DNA of 64,000 bases, taken from contig NZ_AP028461.1 of NCBI RefSeq assembly GCF_033097365.1, forward strand, positions 2,604,001-2,668,000, written 5' to 3'. Position numbers and translations under genes: made by a program. Below are positions 34,270 through 42,774 of the stretch, in pieces. The stretch's first letter is position 1. The number at the start of each line of letters is the position of its first letter. Under the pieces are notes generated by a model, which searched no databases, was not told the DNA's origin, and saw nothing but the letters and a program-made list of their open reading frames with translations. Origin of the DNA: Actinoplanes sichuanensis (GTDB lineage: Bacteria > Actinomycetota > Actinomycetes > Mycobacteriales > Micromonosporaceae).

Positions 34270-34354
34270 GGCCGTTCCAGTTCTGGCTTGTGCACGCTCG
34301 AATTCTCGTATCCGAGAGTCATCGCGGAGCGGGGAATTCCGGTAAGTCCTTCCC

Positions 34355-36283
34355 TCACGCCGCGTGATTCTCCGCCGCAGTGGTGATCGGCAGCGTCGCG
34401 GTGACCACGAAGCCGTCGGCGCCCGGCTCTGCGCTGAGTTCCCCACCGATCGCGGTGACCCGCTCGCGTAGGCCGATCAGCCCGTTCCCGGTCGAGGGAA
34501 TGACGATGCGCCGTCGGCGTCGCTTTTCGCCGCCATGATCGGTGATGGTGATCCGCAAACCGTCCGAGCGCCAGTCGAGCACAACGGCGACCGCACAGCC
34601 GGGAGTGCCGTGCTTGGTGGTGTTGGTGAGCGCTTCCTGGACCACCCGGTATGCGGTTACATCGACACTCCGGTCGAGCCGTGCCGGTGTTCCGTCGACG
34701 CGCACGGAGATGGTGAGGCCGGTGTCGCGCATGCCGTCGACGAGTACCTCAAGCTGGTCCAGACCCGGCTGATGCAGACTGTCGCCGCCGGCGCCGTCGG
34801 CATCGTCGGCATCGAGTCGCATCACCTCCAGCATTTGGCGGAGCTCGCCCATCGCCCGGACGCCGGCCTCCTGCACCGTGTCGAGAGTCTGCCGTGCGCG
34901 CTCGGGGTCCCTGGTCAGAACCGCACGGGCACCGGCCGCCTGCATCAACATCACGGTGACCGTGTGCGACACGATGTCATGCAGGTCGCGGGCGGCTCGC
35001 AGACGCTCATCGCGGCGGGCCTGTTCATGTTGCTCGCGGGCGGCCCGTGCCTGATTCGCCTGCCGCATCCAGAATCCCAGGACCCAGATCGCTGCCGCGC
35101 CCCCTGACGACGGAACCAAGACGATCGGGTCGACGGGAAAGTCTGCTATCTCCTGATCGGAGGTGTGCACCATGAAGTAGCCGGCACAGACGACGGCGGC
35201 CGGTATGGAGGCGGTCCGGCTTCCCCCGGCAGCGAGCGAATACAGCGCGATCAGAACGCCGACGAGGTATACCGAGTCGAGCACCATGTGAACGAAGGTG
35301 ACGGCATACAGGATCTGAATGAGAAAGACCTCTACCGGCCACCGCCACCGTGCCACGAGCGTCAGAACGACGGCGGCGTCGAGCACCACGAAGACCCACC
35401 GCGTGATCGGGTCGTTTATCTCCGAGATCCACCAACGGAAGTCGACATAGAACGCGACGCTGATCAGCGGAACATCGATCGCGCGGGGGAGTGGCCCGCT
35501 GAAGTACTTCCGGACGAACGTGTGGTTCTTCGAGTCGGTGTCGGTATTGAGTCGCAGCACGCCGAGCATGCGCCGCAACTCGGCCATCGTCTGGACCCCG
35601 GCGTCCTGGACGCGGTCGAGTGCGACTCGCGCGCGTTCGGGTTGATCGGGGAGGACGGCCCGGGCACCGGCGGCCTGTAACAGCATGGCGGCCACCGTGT
35701 GCGAGACGACGTCGTGCAGTTCGCGGCCGGTCTGTTGGCGCTCGGCCCGCCGAACGGCGGCCGCGGCGGATTCCGCTTCGCGTGCCTGTACCGACTGGCG
35801 CCGCGAGTAACCGAAGATCCACACGACACCAAATGGGATCACCGCCGTCGAGTATCTCTCCAGGTAGTCGATGAATGTGTACCAGGAATTGTCATAGTAA
35901 ATGTTGAATGTCAGGCGACCCAGAATTGAGGACGCGATCGGGCAGGCGGTGAGCGCGAACATCGAGACCTTGGAACTGCACCGCCGGGCAACCTCATAAA
36001 GGGTCAAGACGAGGCAGAACTCGGCCAACCCATCTGGGTCTTCGACGAACATCAGCTCAGGAGGAATCTTGACCAGGTAGGCATAGGTGAATTCGATCAT
36101 GAATACGATGACGGGGTGTCGGTGTCGCGCGGCGAGCGAAAAAATCGCAGCCGCCGTGGCGCCTGAGGTCCCGTCCACTTCGTCTACGTACTCATAGAAA
36201 TCCATGTACCAATAGAGGAGAAGCAGAAATATGAGAAACGAGTCGGCAGCGCGGCGAAGCCGCGGTCGGCCGCGGGTCGACAT
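34355..36283 (-). CDS. NarL-family kinase with two sensor/DHp modules and one ATPase domain
   Basis: This 642-residue protein is built from two kinase modules. Module 1 has membrane segments (about residues 13-155) and a HisKA_3 DHp with RELHDVVSHTVAAMLLQAAGA (His190), ending LGVLRLNTDTD, with no ATPase domain. Module 2 repeats the plan: membrane segments (about 245-395), then RDLHDIVSHTVTVMLMQAAGA (His435), then a complete HATPase with EALTNTTKHG, DHGGE and GNGLIGLRERV (about 520-635). The two DHp segments are strongly similar, pointing to internal duplication with loss of the first ATPase. Possible starts are ATG 36283 (used) and ATG 36391. The partner regulator is downstream. Confidence 0.85.
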   Translation of the reverse strand: MSTRGRPRLRRAADSFLIFLLLLYWYMDFYEYVDEVDGTSGATAAAIFSLAARHRHPVIVFMIEFTYAYLVKIPPELMFVEDPDGLAEFCLVLTLYEVARRCSSKVSMFALTACPIASSILGRLTFNIYYDNSWYTFIDYLERYSTAVIPFGVVWIFGYSRRQSVQAREAESAAAAVRRAERQQTGRELHDVVSHTVAAMLLQAAGARAVLPDQPERARVALDRVQDAGVQTMAELRRMLGVLRLNTDTDSKNHTFVRKYFSGPLPRAIDVPLISVAFYVDFRWWISEINDPITRWVFVVLDAAVVLTLVARWRWPVEVFLIQILYAVTFVHMVLDSVYLVGVLIALYSLAAGGSRTASIPAAVVCAGYFMVHTSDQEIADFPVDPIVLVPSSGGAAAIWVLGFWMRQANQARAAREQHEQARRDERLRAARDLHDIVSHTVTVMLMQAAGARAVLTRDPERARQTLDTVQEAGVRAMGELRQMLEVMRLDADDADGAGGDSLHQPGLDQLEVLVDGMRDTGLTISVRVDGTPARLDRSVDVTAYRVVQEALTNTTKHGTPGCAVAVVLDWRSDGLRITITDHGGEKRRRRRIVIPSTGNGLIGLRERVTAIGGELSAEPGADGFVVTATLPITTAAENHAA

Positions 36284-36606
36284 CGATTGGCCGGCCTCGG
36301 CCATGGCTGCGGCAAAGGGTGCTTCGAAGGTCTGACCGACCCCGGTATTGCGCCGACGCGGCTGGTGGCGTGGGTGCCGCCCAGAGAACATATCCTAAGA
36401 ATAGTGTCGAAATCGCCCGAATGGCGTGTCGATCCGGCGGCATCGCTGGTGGATGTACGACCAGAGAGGTACCCCGACCCGGCGGAGAACCGCCGTGCGG
36501 CCCTCACGGAGTAGGCGACAAACACCGTCACAGACTGACGTCGGCGCACATCGGCACCTCGCACCATATGACTGTCCGATGGTCATAGGAGCGCCGAGGA
36601 GTCGAC

Positions 36607-37458
36607 ATGCCGTCAATCACGATGCCCAGCCCCGTATTCTCATTCGCTGAGGAATCGGCGACGGGCCTGCCGGGGCTCCGTAGGACCCGGACGAGCGCAC
36701 ACCTCGGAGCCGGCGGGGGCGGTGCGGTGGCGTTCCCGACGCTGACCGGGTCGGTCGAGGAGCCCCCGAGCGCCATCGAGTCGGAACTGCGGGCGCTCAT
36801 GGCGATGGCCGCTCACGACCTCAAGTCTCCGTTGGCGGCCGCCACCGCGAATCTGGAGATGCTGCGGGAGGACCACGCCGGGCAGATGGACGGGGATGCC
36901 GCCCGTTGTCTCCAGGCTGCCGAGCGTGCGCTACGTCGGGTCAACGGCCTCGCCGAGGACCTGATGGCGTTTGCGACCGCCGACCAGCGGCCGGTTCGAC
37001 TGAAGCCGCTGTCGTTCGCGGAGGAGGTCGCCGACCGGGTCACCGACCTCGACGCCGAAGTGTCCGTCAAGGGACCGCTGCCTACCGTGCTCGCCGACTC
37101 CTCAATGTTGCGCCACGTGCTCGACAACCTGATCGGTAACGCGGTCAAGTACACGCCGAAGGATGCCGTGGCGCAGATCGAGATCTCCGCCCGGCCGTGC
37201 TCGACCGGCATGATCCGCGTCGAGATCGCCGACCGGGGTATCGGCATTCCCGAAGCCGACCGGCCGCGGGTGTTCGACGCGTTCCACCGCTGCGCCAACA
37301 GCGGGGCGTACCAGGGCACCGGTCTCGGCCTGGCGATCTGCCGGCGCATCATCGAACGGCACGGCGGCCGGATCGGCGTCGATCAGAACCCGGGCGGTGG
37401 AAGTCGATTCTGGTTCACGCTTCCCGGTTCCGGGCCCGTGGTAGTCGCGAGCTCGTGA
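36607..37458 (+). CDS. Orphan cytosolic histidine kinase
   Basis: This 283-residue protein has no membrane segment and no recognisable sensor domain. About 55 disordered, Gly-rich residues lead directly to HisKA with MAMAAHDLKSPLAAATANLEML (acceptor His70). The HATPase follows with NLIGNAVKYTPKD, DRGIGIPEADRPRVFDAF and GTGLGLAICRRIIERHGG. GAGGAG lies seven bases upstream of the ATG. No response regulator is adjacent on this strand, so its partner may be encoded elsewhere or be the divergent LuxR-type system. It overlaps a possible GTG start of the next small gene. Confidence 0.85.
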   Translation: MPSITMPSPVFSFAEESATGLPGLRRTRTSAHLGAGGGGAVAFPTLTGSVEEPPSAIESELRALMAMAAHDLKSPLAAATANLEMLREDHAGQMDGDAARCLQAAERALRRVNGLAEDLMAFATADQRPVRLKPLSFAEEVADRVTDLDAEVSVKGPLPTVLADSSMLRHVLDNLIGNAVKYTPKDAVAQIEISARPCSTGMIRVEIADRGIGIPEADRPRVFDAFHRCANSGAYQGTGLGLAICRRIIERHGGRIGVDQNPGGGSRFWFTLPGSGPVVVASS

Positions 37459-37487
37459 CCGCCGACGGCCCGGATCTACACTTGACC

Positions 37488-37772
37488 ATGCCGACGTGGG
37501 AGTACGGGCAACTCAGCATCCTCAGCCACATCAGCCTGCCGGTCGAGCAGCGCCGGCGTCAGGGGCTGAGAACGCGGACGACCATCGTCGATGCGCACGT
37601 GTGGACGGCGGAGTGGTCGACCAGCATGTTGGCCGAGCCGGTGCAATGGGAGGCCCGCAGTCACGCCGAGGTGATGAGCTGGCTGGCCGGGCTGAGCAAC
37701 GACGGCTGGGACCTGGTGACCGCGGATCTGCCGTCCGGCCGCTATCTGTTCCGGCGCTTCCACCAGATCTGA
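37488..37772 (+). CDS. Small protein of unknown function
   Basis: This 94-residue soluble protein has a pattern (MPTWEYGQLSILS, VDAHVWTAEWSTS and LSNDGWDLVTADLPSGRYLFRRFHQ) resembling the DUF4177-like small proteins in which a Trp-Glu-Tyr start and a GWELV-type segment recur. ATG 37488 is used. GTG 37455 overlaps the stop of the orphan kinase and would add 11 residues, so translational coupling is possible. A role linked to the kinase is not shown. Confidence 0.6.
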   Translation: MPTWEYGQLSILSHISLPVEQRRRQGLRTRTTIVDAHVWTAEWSTSMLAEPVQWEARSHAEVMSWLAGLSNDGWDLVTADLPSGRYLFRRFHQI

Positions 37773-37825
37773 CCGACCGATCCGGGGCGCCTCAGCCGAT
37801 CGCCACGCACCCCGACCCGACGAAC

Positions 37826-38152
37826 CTAAAGATCTTTGACGCTCTCCAGCGGCGACGAGCTGGAATCCGGCGAGGCGGCGAAGAGGTCCAGCAGCTCTCC
37901 GATGGAGTGGCCGGCCTCGGCCGGGTGCCGGAACCGGCCGACCGGGTTGATCGTGTAGCGGTTGCGCCGCCCGACTCGTTCCCGCTCCAGGTAGCCGGCC
38001 GCCTCGAGGTCGGCGATGATCGCCTGAGCTGCGCGTTCGGTGATCCCGATGGCGTCGGCGACGTCGCGCAGCCGCGCTGTCGGCTCCCGGGCGACGGCCA
38101 GCAGGACATGCGCGTGGTTGGTCAGGAACGTCCATCCGATCGAAGGCACCAC
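37826..38152 (-). CDS. Winged-helix (MarR/ArsR-like) transcriptional regulator
   Basis: This 108-residue DNA-binding protein contains WTFLTNHAHVLLAVAREPTARLRDVADAIGITERAAQAIIADLEAAGYLERERVGRRNRYTINPVGRFRHP, a compact winged helix with the recognition helix around ITERAAQAIIADLEAAG. The short C-terminal helix (SIGELLDLF) may dimerise it. It diverges from the TerC gene, and the intergenic region holds an inverted repeat at 38178-38209. The start is uncertain (GTG 38152 used, GTG 38149 and ATG 38212 possible). Confidence 0.75.
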   Translation of the reverse strand: MVPSIGWTFLTNHAHVLLAVAREPTARLRDVADAIGITERAAQAIIADLEAAGYLERERVGRRNRYTINPVGRFRHPAEAGHSIGELLDLFAASPDSSSSPLESVKDL

Positions 38153-38177
38153 GACAATGTACGTAGGGCAAGCCACA

Positions 38178-38224
38178 TGGTTCGCAGCGCCTGGTTGACA
38201 TGCGAACCACATTTCGTGAATAAT
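38178..38224 (+). promoter_or_regulatory. Inverted repeat and sigma-70-type promoter ahead of the TerC leader
   Basis: Arms TGGTTCGCA (38178-38186) and TGCGAACCA (38201-38209) are perfect complements separated by 14 bp. A promoter overlaps them: TTGACA at 38195-38200 and AATAAT at 38219-38224 with an 18-bp spacer. A repressor bound here, perhaps the divergent winged-helix protein, would block it. Transcription should start near 38231. Confidence 0.7.
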
Positions 38225-38230
38225 GGATCT

Positions 38231-38380
38231 TAGTTCGAGGGGGAGTACCCGACGTTCCACGCGCTGTCGTCAATACGTGCCCGACCTGACCGGGCTCCGG
38301 CGGCGCGGCCACCACGGTGGCCCGGGGAGACCTTCGTCCAGCAGAGCCGGCCCGTCCTGTCGGGCCCGCCTGGACGAGAG
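38231..38380 (+). ncRNA. yybP-ykoY (manganese) riboswitch with expression platform
   Basis: The leader of the TerC gene contains the two conserved loops of the yybP-ykoY class: CGAGGGGGAGTACCC (38237-38250) and GGGGAGACCTTCGTCC (38324-38339), with the typical TCGTCAATACG segment between (38267-38277). This class binds Mn2+ and commonly precedes TerC-like and MntP exporters. After the aptamer, TCGTCCAG (38334-38341) can pair with CTGGACGA (38370-38377), next to the GAGAGG ribosome binding site. This suggests translational control in which metal binding frees the site. It was identified by motif reading, without a covariance search. Confidence 0.8.
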
Positions 38381-38387
38381 GTTTCCG

Positions 38388-39323
38388 GTGACCGTTTCCT
38401 GGTGGATCTGGGCGGTGCTGTTCCTGGCCGTCGCCGCGATGCTCGCGATCGACCTCTTCCTGCACCGCGACAATCACGTCATCGGCTTCCGCGAGGCCGC
38501 CGTCTGGTCCGGCATCTGGATCGCGGCCGGACTGCTGTTCGGTGTGGTGCTCTGGGCCTGGCAGGGCGGGGAGGTGGCCGGCACCTACTACGCCGGCTAT
38601 CTGATCGAGAAGGCACTGTCGATCGACAACGTCTTCGTCTTCGCCCTGGTCTTCAGCTACTTCGCGGTCCCGGCCGCGTTGCAGCACAAGGTCCTGTTCT
38701 GGGGTGTCGTCGGCGCGCTGGTCTTCCGCTTCGTGTTCATCTTCGTCGGCGCCGAACTGCTGGAGACCTTCTTCTGGACCGCGTACGTGTTCGGCGCGTT
38801 CCTCATCTACACCGGCTACAAGATGGCGTTCCGGCACGGTGACGAGCCCGCGCCGGACCGCAATCCGGTGGTCCGCCTGGTCCGCCGGATCATCCCCACC
38901 GACCCGGCCTACCACGGCGACAAGTTCGTCACCCGCGTCGACGGTAGGCGCGTGGGCACCCTGCTGCTCGTCGTGCTGATCGCCATCGAGGTCACCGACC
39001 TGATCTTCGCGGTCGACTCGGTCGCCGCCGTCCTGGCCATCACCACCAGCACGTTCATCGTCTGGACGGCCAACGCCTTCGCCATCCTCGGCCTGCGCAG
39101 TCTCTACTTCTGCCTGGCCGGGCTGCTGCGCCGCTTCGTATACCTGCACTATGGTCTTGCGGTTCTGCTCGCCTTCGCCGGCGTCAAGCTGATCCTGTCC
39201 GAGACGCCGGTCGGCAAACTGCCCATCCCGGTGACCCTGGGCGTCATCGTCGTCACCATCACCGTCTCCATCGTCTGGAGCCTGCGGAGCACCCGCACCG
39301 CGGTCACCGACCAGGTCGGGTAG
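38388..39323 (+). CDS. TerC/Alx-family membrane protein, likely manganese exporter
   Basis: This 311-residue protein has eight or nine membrane segments. The family motifs are present: LAIDLFLHRDNH, YLIEKALSIDNVFVFALVFSYF and LIAIEVTDLIFAVDSVAAVLAI, in which the acidic residues in the membrane are thought to bind the metal. Relatives such as Alx and TerC export Mn2+ and may metallate exported proteins. The GTG at 38388 follows GAGAGG by seven bases. The manganese riboswitch leader strongly supports the role. Confidence 0.9.
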   Translation: MTVSWWIWAVLFLAVAAMLAIDLFLHRDNHVIGFREAAVWSGIWIAAGLLFGVVLWAWQGGEVAGTYYAGYLIEKALSIDNVFVFALVFSYFAVPAALQHKVLFWGVVGALVFRFVFIFVGAELLETFFWTAYVFGAFLIYTGYKMAFRHGDEPAPDRNPVVRLVRRIIPTDPAYHGDKFVTRVDGRRVGTLLLVVLIAIEVTDLIFAVDSVAAVLAITTSTFIVWTANAFAILGLRSLYFCLAGLLRRFVYLHYGLAVLLAFAGVKLILSETPVGKLPIPVTLGVIVVTITVSIVWSLRSTRTAVTDQVG

Positions 39324-39335
39324 CACAATGCGTCG

Positions 39336-39938
39336 GTGAGATCGTCCGTACCCTGGTGGGCGCTGCTGTCCTCGACAGCGGCGCCCACGGCGTTGATCGG
39401 CGGCTGGACCCTGGCCGCGAGCCGGCAGCCCGGTGACTTCGACAGCACCGTGCAGACGATCAGTGCGCTGGCCGCCCGCGGCGCCACCGACCGGTGGTTG
39501 ATGACCGCGGCGCTGGTGTGCGTCGGTGTCGCCCACGTGGTCACCGCGCTCGGGCTGTCCCCGGCGGCGCCGGCCGGCCGGATCGTGCTCGGCGTCGGGG
39601 GAGTGGCGACGGTCCTGGTCGCGGCGTTCCCGCTGCCCGCCGCCGGTACGTCGCCGGAACACGCCGCGGCGGCCACGGCGGCCTTCGTGGCCCTGGCCAT
39701 GTGGCCCGCGCCGGCCCGGCGGCGCGGCCCCGCCCCGGCGATGCTGCGCCCGGCCGCCTCCTTCGCCGCGGCGCTGGTGCTCGTCGGCCTGATCGGGTGG
39801 TTCGCGGTGACCCTGAGCACGGGCGGCCCGGTGGGTCTCGCCGAACGCCTCGCCGCCGGAGCACAGGCCTGCTGGCCCCTGATCGTGGTCCTGTCGAGCC
39901 GACGCGGGACGCCTCAGCTGATCGCCACGTCGTCGTAG
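39336..39938 (+). CDS. DUF998-like six-TM membrane protein
   Basis: This 200-residue hydrophobic protein has about six membrane segments and the start pattern of DUF998 proteins (ALIGGWTLAASRQPGDFDSTVQTISALAARGATDRWLMTAALVCVGVAHVVTALGL). The family has no firm function. The GTG start at 39336 is 12 bp after the TerC stop, so it is probably co-transcribed with TerC. Its end overlaps the convergent glycosidase gene by 25 bp. Confidence 0.75.
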   Translation: MRSSVPWWALLSSTAAPTALIGGWTLAASRQPGDFDSTVQTISALAARGATDRWLMTAALVCVGVAHVVTALGLSPAAPAGRIVLGVGGVATVLVAAFPLPAAGTSPEHAAAATAAFVALAMWPAPARRRGPAPAMLRPAASFAAALVLVGLIGWFAVTLSTGGPVGLAERLAAGAQACWPLIVVLSSRRGTPQLIATSS

Positions 39939-41368
39939 TAGACGGTGCCGGTGTTGTCACCGCACTTCAGGTGCAGCTGGACGCTCGTCGCGGTGGCCGG
40001 GGCGGTCGCGTCCACCGACAGTCTCGTCCAGGCGGACGTTCCGGTCGGCAGCCGGTTGGAGGTGTTCTGACTGATCCAGGCGCCGTTGATGTCGAACCAG
40101 CTGAGCGCGATCTCGGTGATGCCGGTCGCGTTGACGCCTCGGGCGTACGCCTCGGCGTGCCATGCCGCGCCGCCCTGCACCGGCGTGATCGGCGAGGTCA
40201 GCAACGACGGCAGGTTGCTGCCGCTGCGGGTGGTGCCGGCGAACCGGGCCGACCTGGTGCCGGTACGCGCCTGTTCGGTGGTGATCACCGCGGTGCCGGC
40301 GGCCGGCAGGTAGTTGCGCCACGGGGAGTCGATCGCGGCGGCCTCGAAGCCCAGGTTCAGGATGCCGCTCGGGATCACGCCCGTCGTCCACGCGCCGCCG
40401 ACCACGGTGGTGGCGATCTTCGGGCTCGCATCGGTGCGGTAGAGCCCGAACTTGTACTGGGCGGGCATGGTCGACACCGCCGAGTTGGGCGGGATCGCCC
40501 CGGAGGCGAAGTCGTTGAGCGTCCACGGCGCGACCGAACCGACCCCGGCCTCGGCGGCGCCGCGGTAGACGCGGGCCAGGTAGGCGGCCTGCTCGCCCTC
40601 GGTGCCGGTGTGGGTGCTGACACCGGTCTCGCCGATCACTATCGGGCTGGGGGCGACCGCGTTCTGGGCCCGCCGGATCTCGGCGAGCGACCGCTCCGAG
40701 GCGCCGTAGAAGTGGAAGTCGTAGTAGTCCAGCGGGGTGGCGGCCAGCTGCGACTTGAGGCTCGCCATGCCGGTCGCGCCGGTGGCGCCGTCGACCGAGA
40801 GGGTGAGCGGCATGGTCGGAGCGACACCGCGGATCGCCGGAATGACCTGGCCTACCCAGGCGACCGCGGCGGAGTTGCCCGGCGGGAACTCGTTCTTCAC
40901 CTCGACGGCGATCACCCGCGGGTCGTCGGCGTACGGCCCCACGATCGCCTGCGCCCAGGCGGTGCTTCCGGCCACGTCGGAGTAGCCGGCCCACCAGTCG
41001 AACAGGGTGAGTTTCACGCTCAGGCCGTGCGTGTCGGCGATGCCGACGAACTGGCTCAGCTTCTGGGCGTACGCCGTGGTGGGGGTGGGATAGCCGAAGG
41101 TCTGCGGGAAGATGACGGCCCGGACGTCGGTCGCGCCGAGCGTCGCGGCCCGCGCCAGGTCGGTGTCGATGCGCACCGGGTCGAACCCGGTCCACATGAA
41201 GGTCCAGCCCGCGTTCGACGGATAGTAGTTGATCGTCTCGGCGGTCAGCACCGCGGCCATCCGGCTCGCCAGGGTCGGCGTCAGGGTGGCGGCGTGGGCG
41301 GGAGCCGTCGGCGTCAAGCCCAGCAGCAGGAGACCGACCAGCGCGAAGGTGCACACACGACGGCGCAT
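39914..41368 (-). CDS. Secreted GH5-like glycosidase with C-terminal carbohydrate-binding domain
   Basis: This 484-residue exported enzyme has a signal peptide (residues 1-26, APAHA). The catalytic domain (about 30-340) has a TIM-barrel pattern of clan GH-A: the acid/base glutamate in VEVKNEFPPG and the nucleophile in IVIGETGVSTH, with DYYDFHFYG between. The C-terminal region (about 350-484) is a beta-sandwich of the CBM type (NLGFEAAAIDSPWRNYLP to VYYDDVAIS). It probably cleaves a plant or fungal beta-glycan, but the linkage cannot be read. The start is ATG 41368. GTG 41380 is possible. Confidence 0.8.
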   Translation of the reverse strand: MRRRVCTFALVGLLLLGLTPTAPAHAATLTPTLASRMAAVLTAETINYYPSNAGWTFMWTGFDPVRIDTDLARAATLGATDVRAVIFPQTFGYPTPTTAYAQKLSQFVGIADTHGLSVKLTLFDWWAGYSDVAGSTAWAQAIVGPYADDPRVIAVEVKNEFPPGNSAAVAWVGQVIPAIRGVAPTMPLTLSVDGATGATGMASLKSQLAATPLDYYDFHFYGASERSLAEIRRAQNAVAPSPIVIGETGVSTHTGTEGEQAAYLARVYRGAAEAGVGSVAPWTLNDFASGAIPPNSAVSTMPAQYKFGLYRTDASPKIATTVVGGAWTTGVIPSGILNLGFEAAAIDSPWRNYLPAAGTAVITTEQARTGTRSARFAGTTRSGSNLPSLLTSPITPVQGGAAWHAEAYARGVNATGITEIALSWFDINGAWISQNTSNRLPTGTSAWTRLSVDATAPATATSVQLHLKCGDNTGTVYYDDVAIS

Positions 41369-41637
41369 GAGGGGGACCACGCTTTCGTACCGGGGAGGGG
41401 GAGGCGAAGCGTCTATCGACGACACTAAGTGCCTTCGGGACGGTCGACAACGCGAGACGTGTGCCAGATGGTGACGCAGCGTGATCATCGTTGGTGGCGG
41501 CCGAGGCGCGGTCACCGTGGGGACGATTCGTCCGCCTGGCATGTTTCCGGGATTCGCCGGGCGCACCGAGGCACGATGCTGATGGTCGTCCGGCGCGTCG
41601 CCGGAAACGGAACAGGTTCCTCGGGGAGAAGAAGATC

Positions 41638-42111
41638 GTGAACGTTCGTACGCCCATCATCGTGACCGTCGTGGCCGCCGCCGCCCTCACCGGTTGCTCC
41701 AGCACCACGACCAGCACCAGCTCGGCCCCGACGAACACCACTCCCGCGGCGACCCCGACGACCACCACCCCCGCCGCGGCCGCGACGACCAGCGCCGCCA
41801 CCACACCCCCGGCCACGTCCTCGACCTCGAAGCCGGCCGCCGCCGACGGGTGTACACCGTCGGAGGCGACGCTGCTCAAGGCGCTGAGCTCCAGCAAGAT
41901 CGGGGAGGACCTGGCGCCGACCAAGACGCTGACCGACATCACCTGCTACCAGGGATACGCGCTCGGCCTGACCCACCCCAAGGAGGCCGACAACGCCCGG
42001 GTGGTCTACCAGTACACCGGCGGCGCATGGACGGCGGTCAGCGGCGGTACCTCCGGCTACTGCGACGGGCTCGTTCCCGCGGACGTCCAGAAGCACCTCA
42101 AGAACTGCTGA
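41638..42111 (+). CDS. Secreted lipoprotein with Thr/Ala-rich linker
   Basis: This 157-residue protein has a lipoprotein signal with lipobox LTGC (Cys20), a linker of about 45 residues made almost entirely of Thr, Ala, Pro and Ser, and a C-terminal domain of about 85 residues with three cysteines (DGCTPSEATLLKAL, ITCYQGYALGL, YCDGLVPADVQKHLKNC). The structure resembles small surface lipoproteins of actinobacteria whose function is unknown. The GTG start has GGAGAAGAAG about nine bases upstream. Confidence 0.75.
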   Translation: MNVRTPIIVTVVAAAALTGCSSTTTSTSSAPTNTTPAATPTTTTPAAAATTSAATTPPATSSTSKPAAADGCTPSEATLLKALSSSKIGEDLAPTKTLTDITCYQGYALGLTHPKEADNARVVYQYTGGAWTAVSGGTSGYCDGLVPADVQKHLKNC

Positions 42112-42161
42112 CCCATCGGCGGCGGCGGTAGTCGGGGCCGATGGTGGGTAAGTCCATCGGC

Positions 42162-42671
42162 ATGACCCGATATGGACTGCGCCCCAGCCGGCCGTACGCG
42201 GTGTTCTTCGCGGTGTGCTGCGCGGCCCTGGTGATCTTCGGTGTGGTTCAGATGATCCGCGGCGGCGAATTCCACTGGTTCTTCGTGCTGTGGGTCGCCA
42301 TCGGCCTCGGCATGATCGGCATGGTCCTGTGGTCCGGTTTCGGAGCAGGACCGGGCCGGGGTACGCCGGTCGACGTCGACGAGAACGACGATCGTCCGAC
42401 CGGCGTGGCCCGGCTGATCGGCATGACCTCGGAACCGGGCCGGACACCCGGCGCCGTCAACATCCGGGTCAGCAGGCCGGTGGCCGTGGCCGGCGCCGTG
42501 TTCGGCGTGGCGGTCCTCGTCTTCGGCGTGGTCCGGATGAGCGGCAGCGGCAACGGCGGGTTCATGGTGCTGTGGGTCGTGTTCGGCCTCGCCGTCATCG
42601 GCTTCAATCTGTGGTCCGCGTTCGCCCGCAAGGGCAGCACCTCGGTCCTCGAACGCCGCGACCCGCTGTAG
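42162..42671 (+). CDS. Four-TM membrane protein with two repeated halves
   Basis: This 169-residue protein consists of two similar units, each with two membrane helices: RPYAVFFAVCCAALVIFGVVQMIRGG plus FFVLWVAIGLGMIGMVLWSGFG, and RPVAVAGAVFGVAVLVFGVVRMSGSG plus FMVLWVVFGLAVIGFNLWSAFA, joined by an acidic linker. This points to internal duplication of a two-helix unit. No functional motif is seen. ATG 42162 is used. ATG 42141 would add seven residues. Confidence 0.7.
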   Translation: MTRYGLRPSRPYAVFFAVCCAALVIFGVVQMIRGGEFHWFFVLWVAIGLGMIGMVLWSGFGAGPGRGTPVDVDENDDRPTGVARLIGMTSEPGRTPGAVNIRVSRPVAVAGAVFGVAVLVFGVVRMSGSGNGGFMVLWVVFGLAVIGFNLWSAFARKGSTSVLERRDPL

Positions 42672-42774
42672 CTCGGGCGAGCTACACGCAAGTGTCCGCG
42701 GTACGGGGACATTCTTCGGACGTACGAATCCGTAGGTTCTCTGCGCAGTTGCGGAGGCCTACGGAGGGTGCGTC

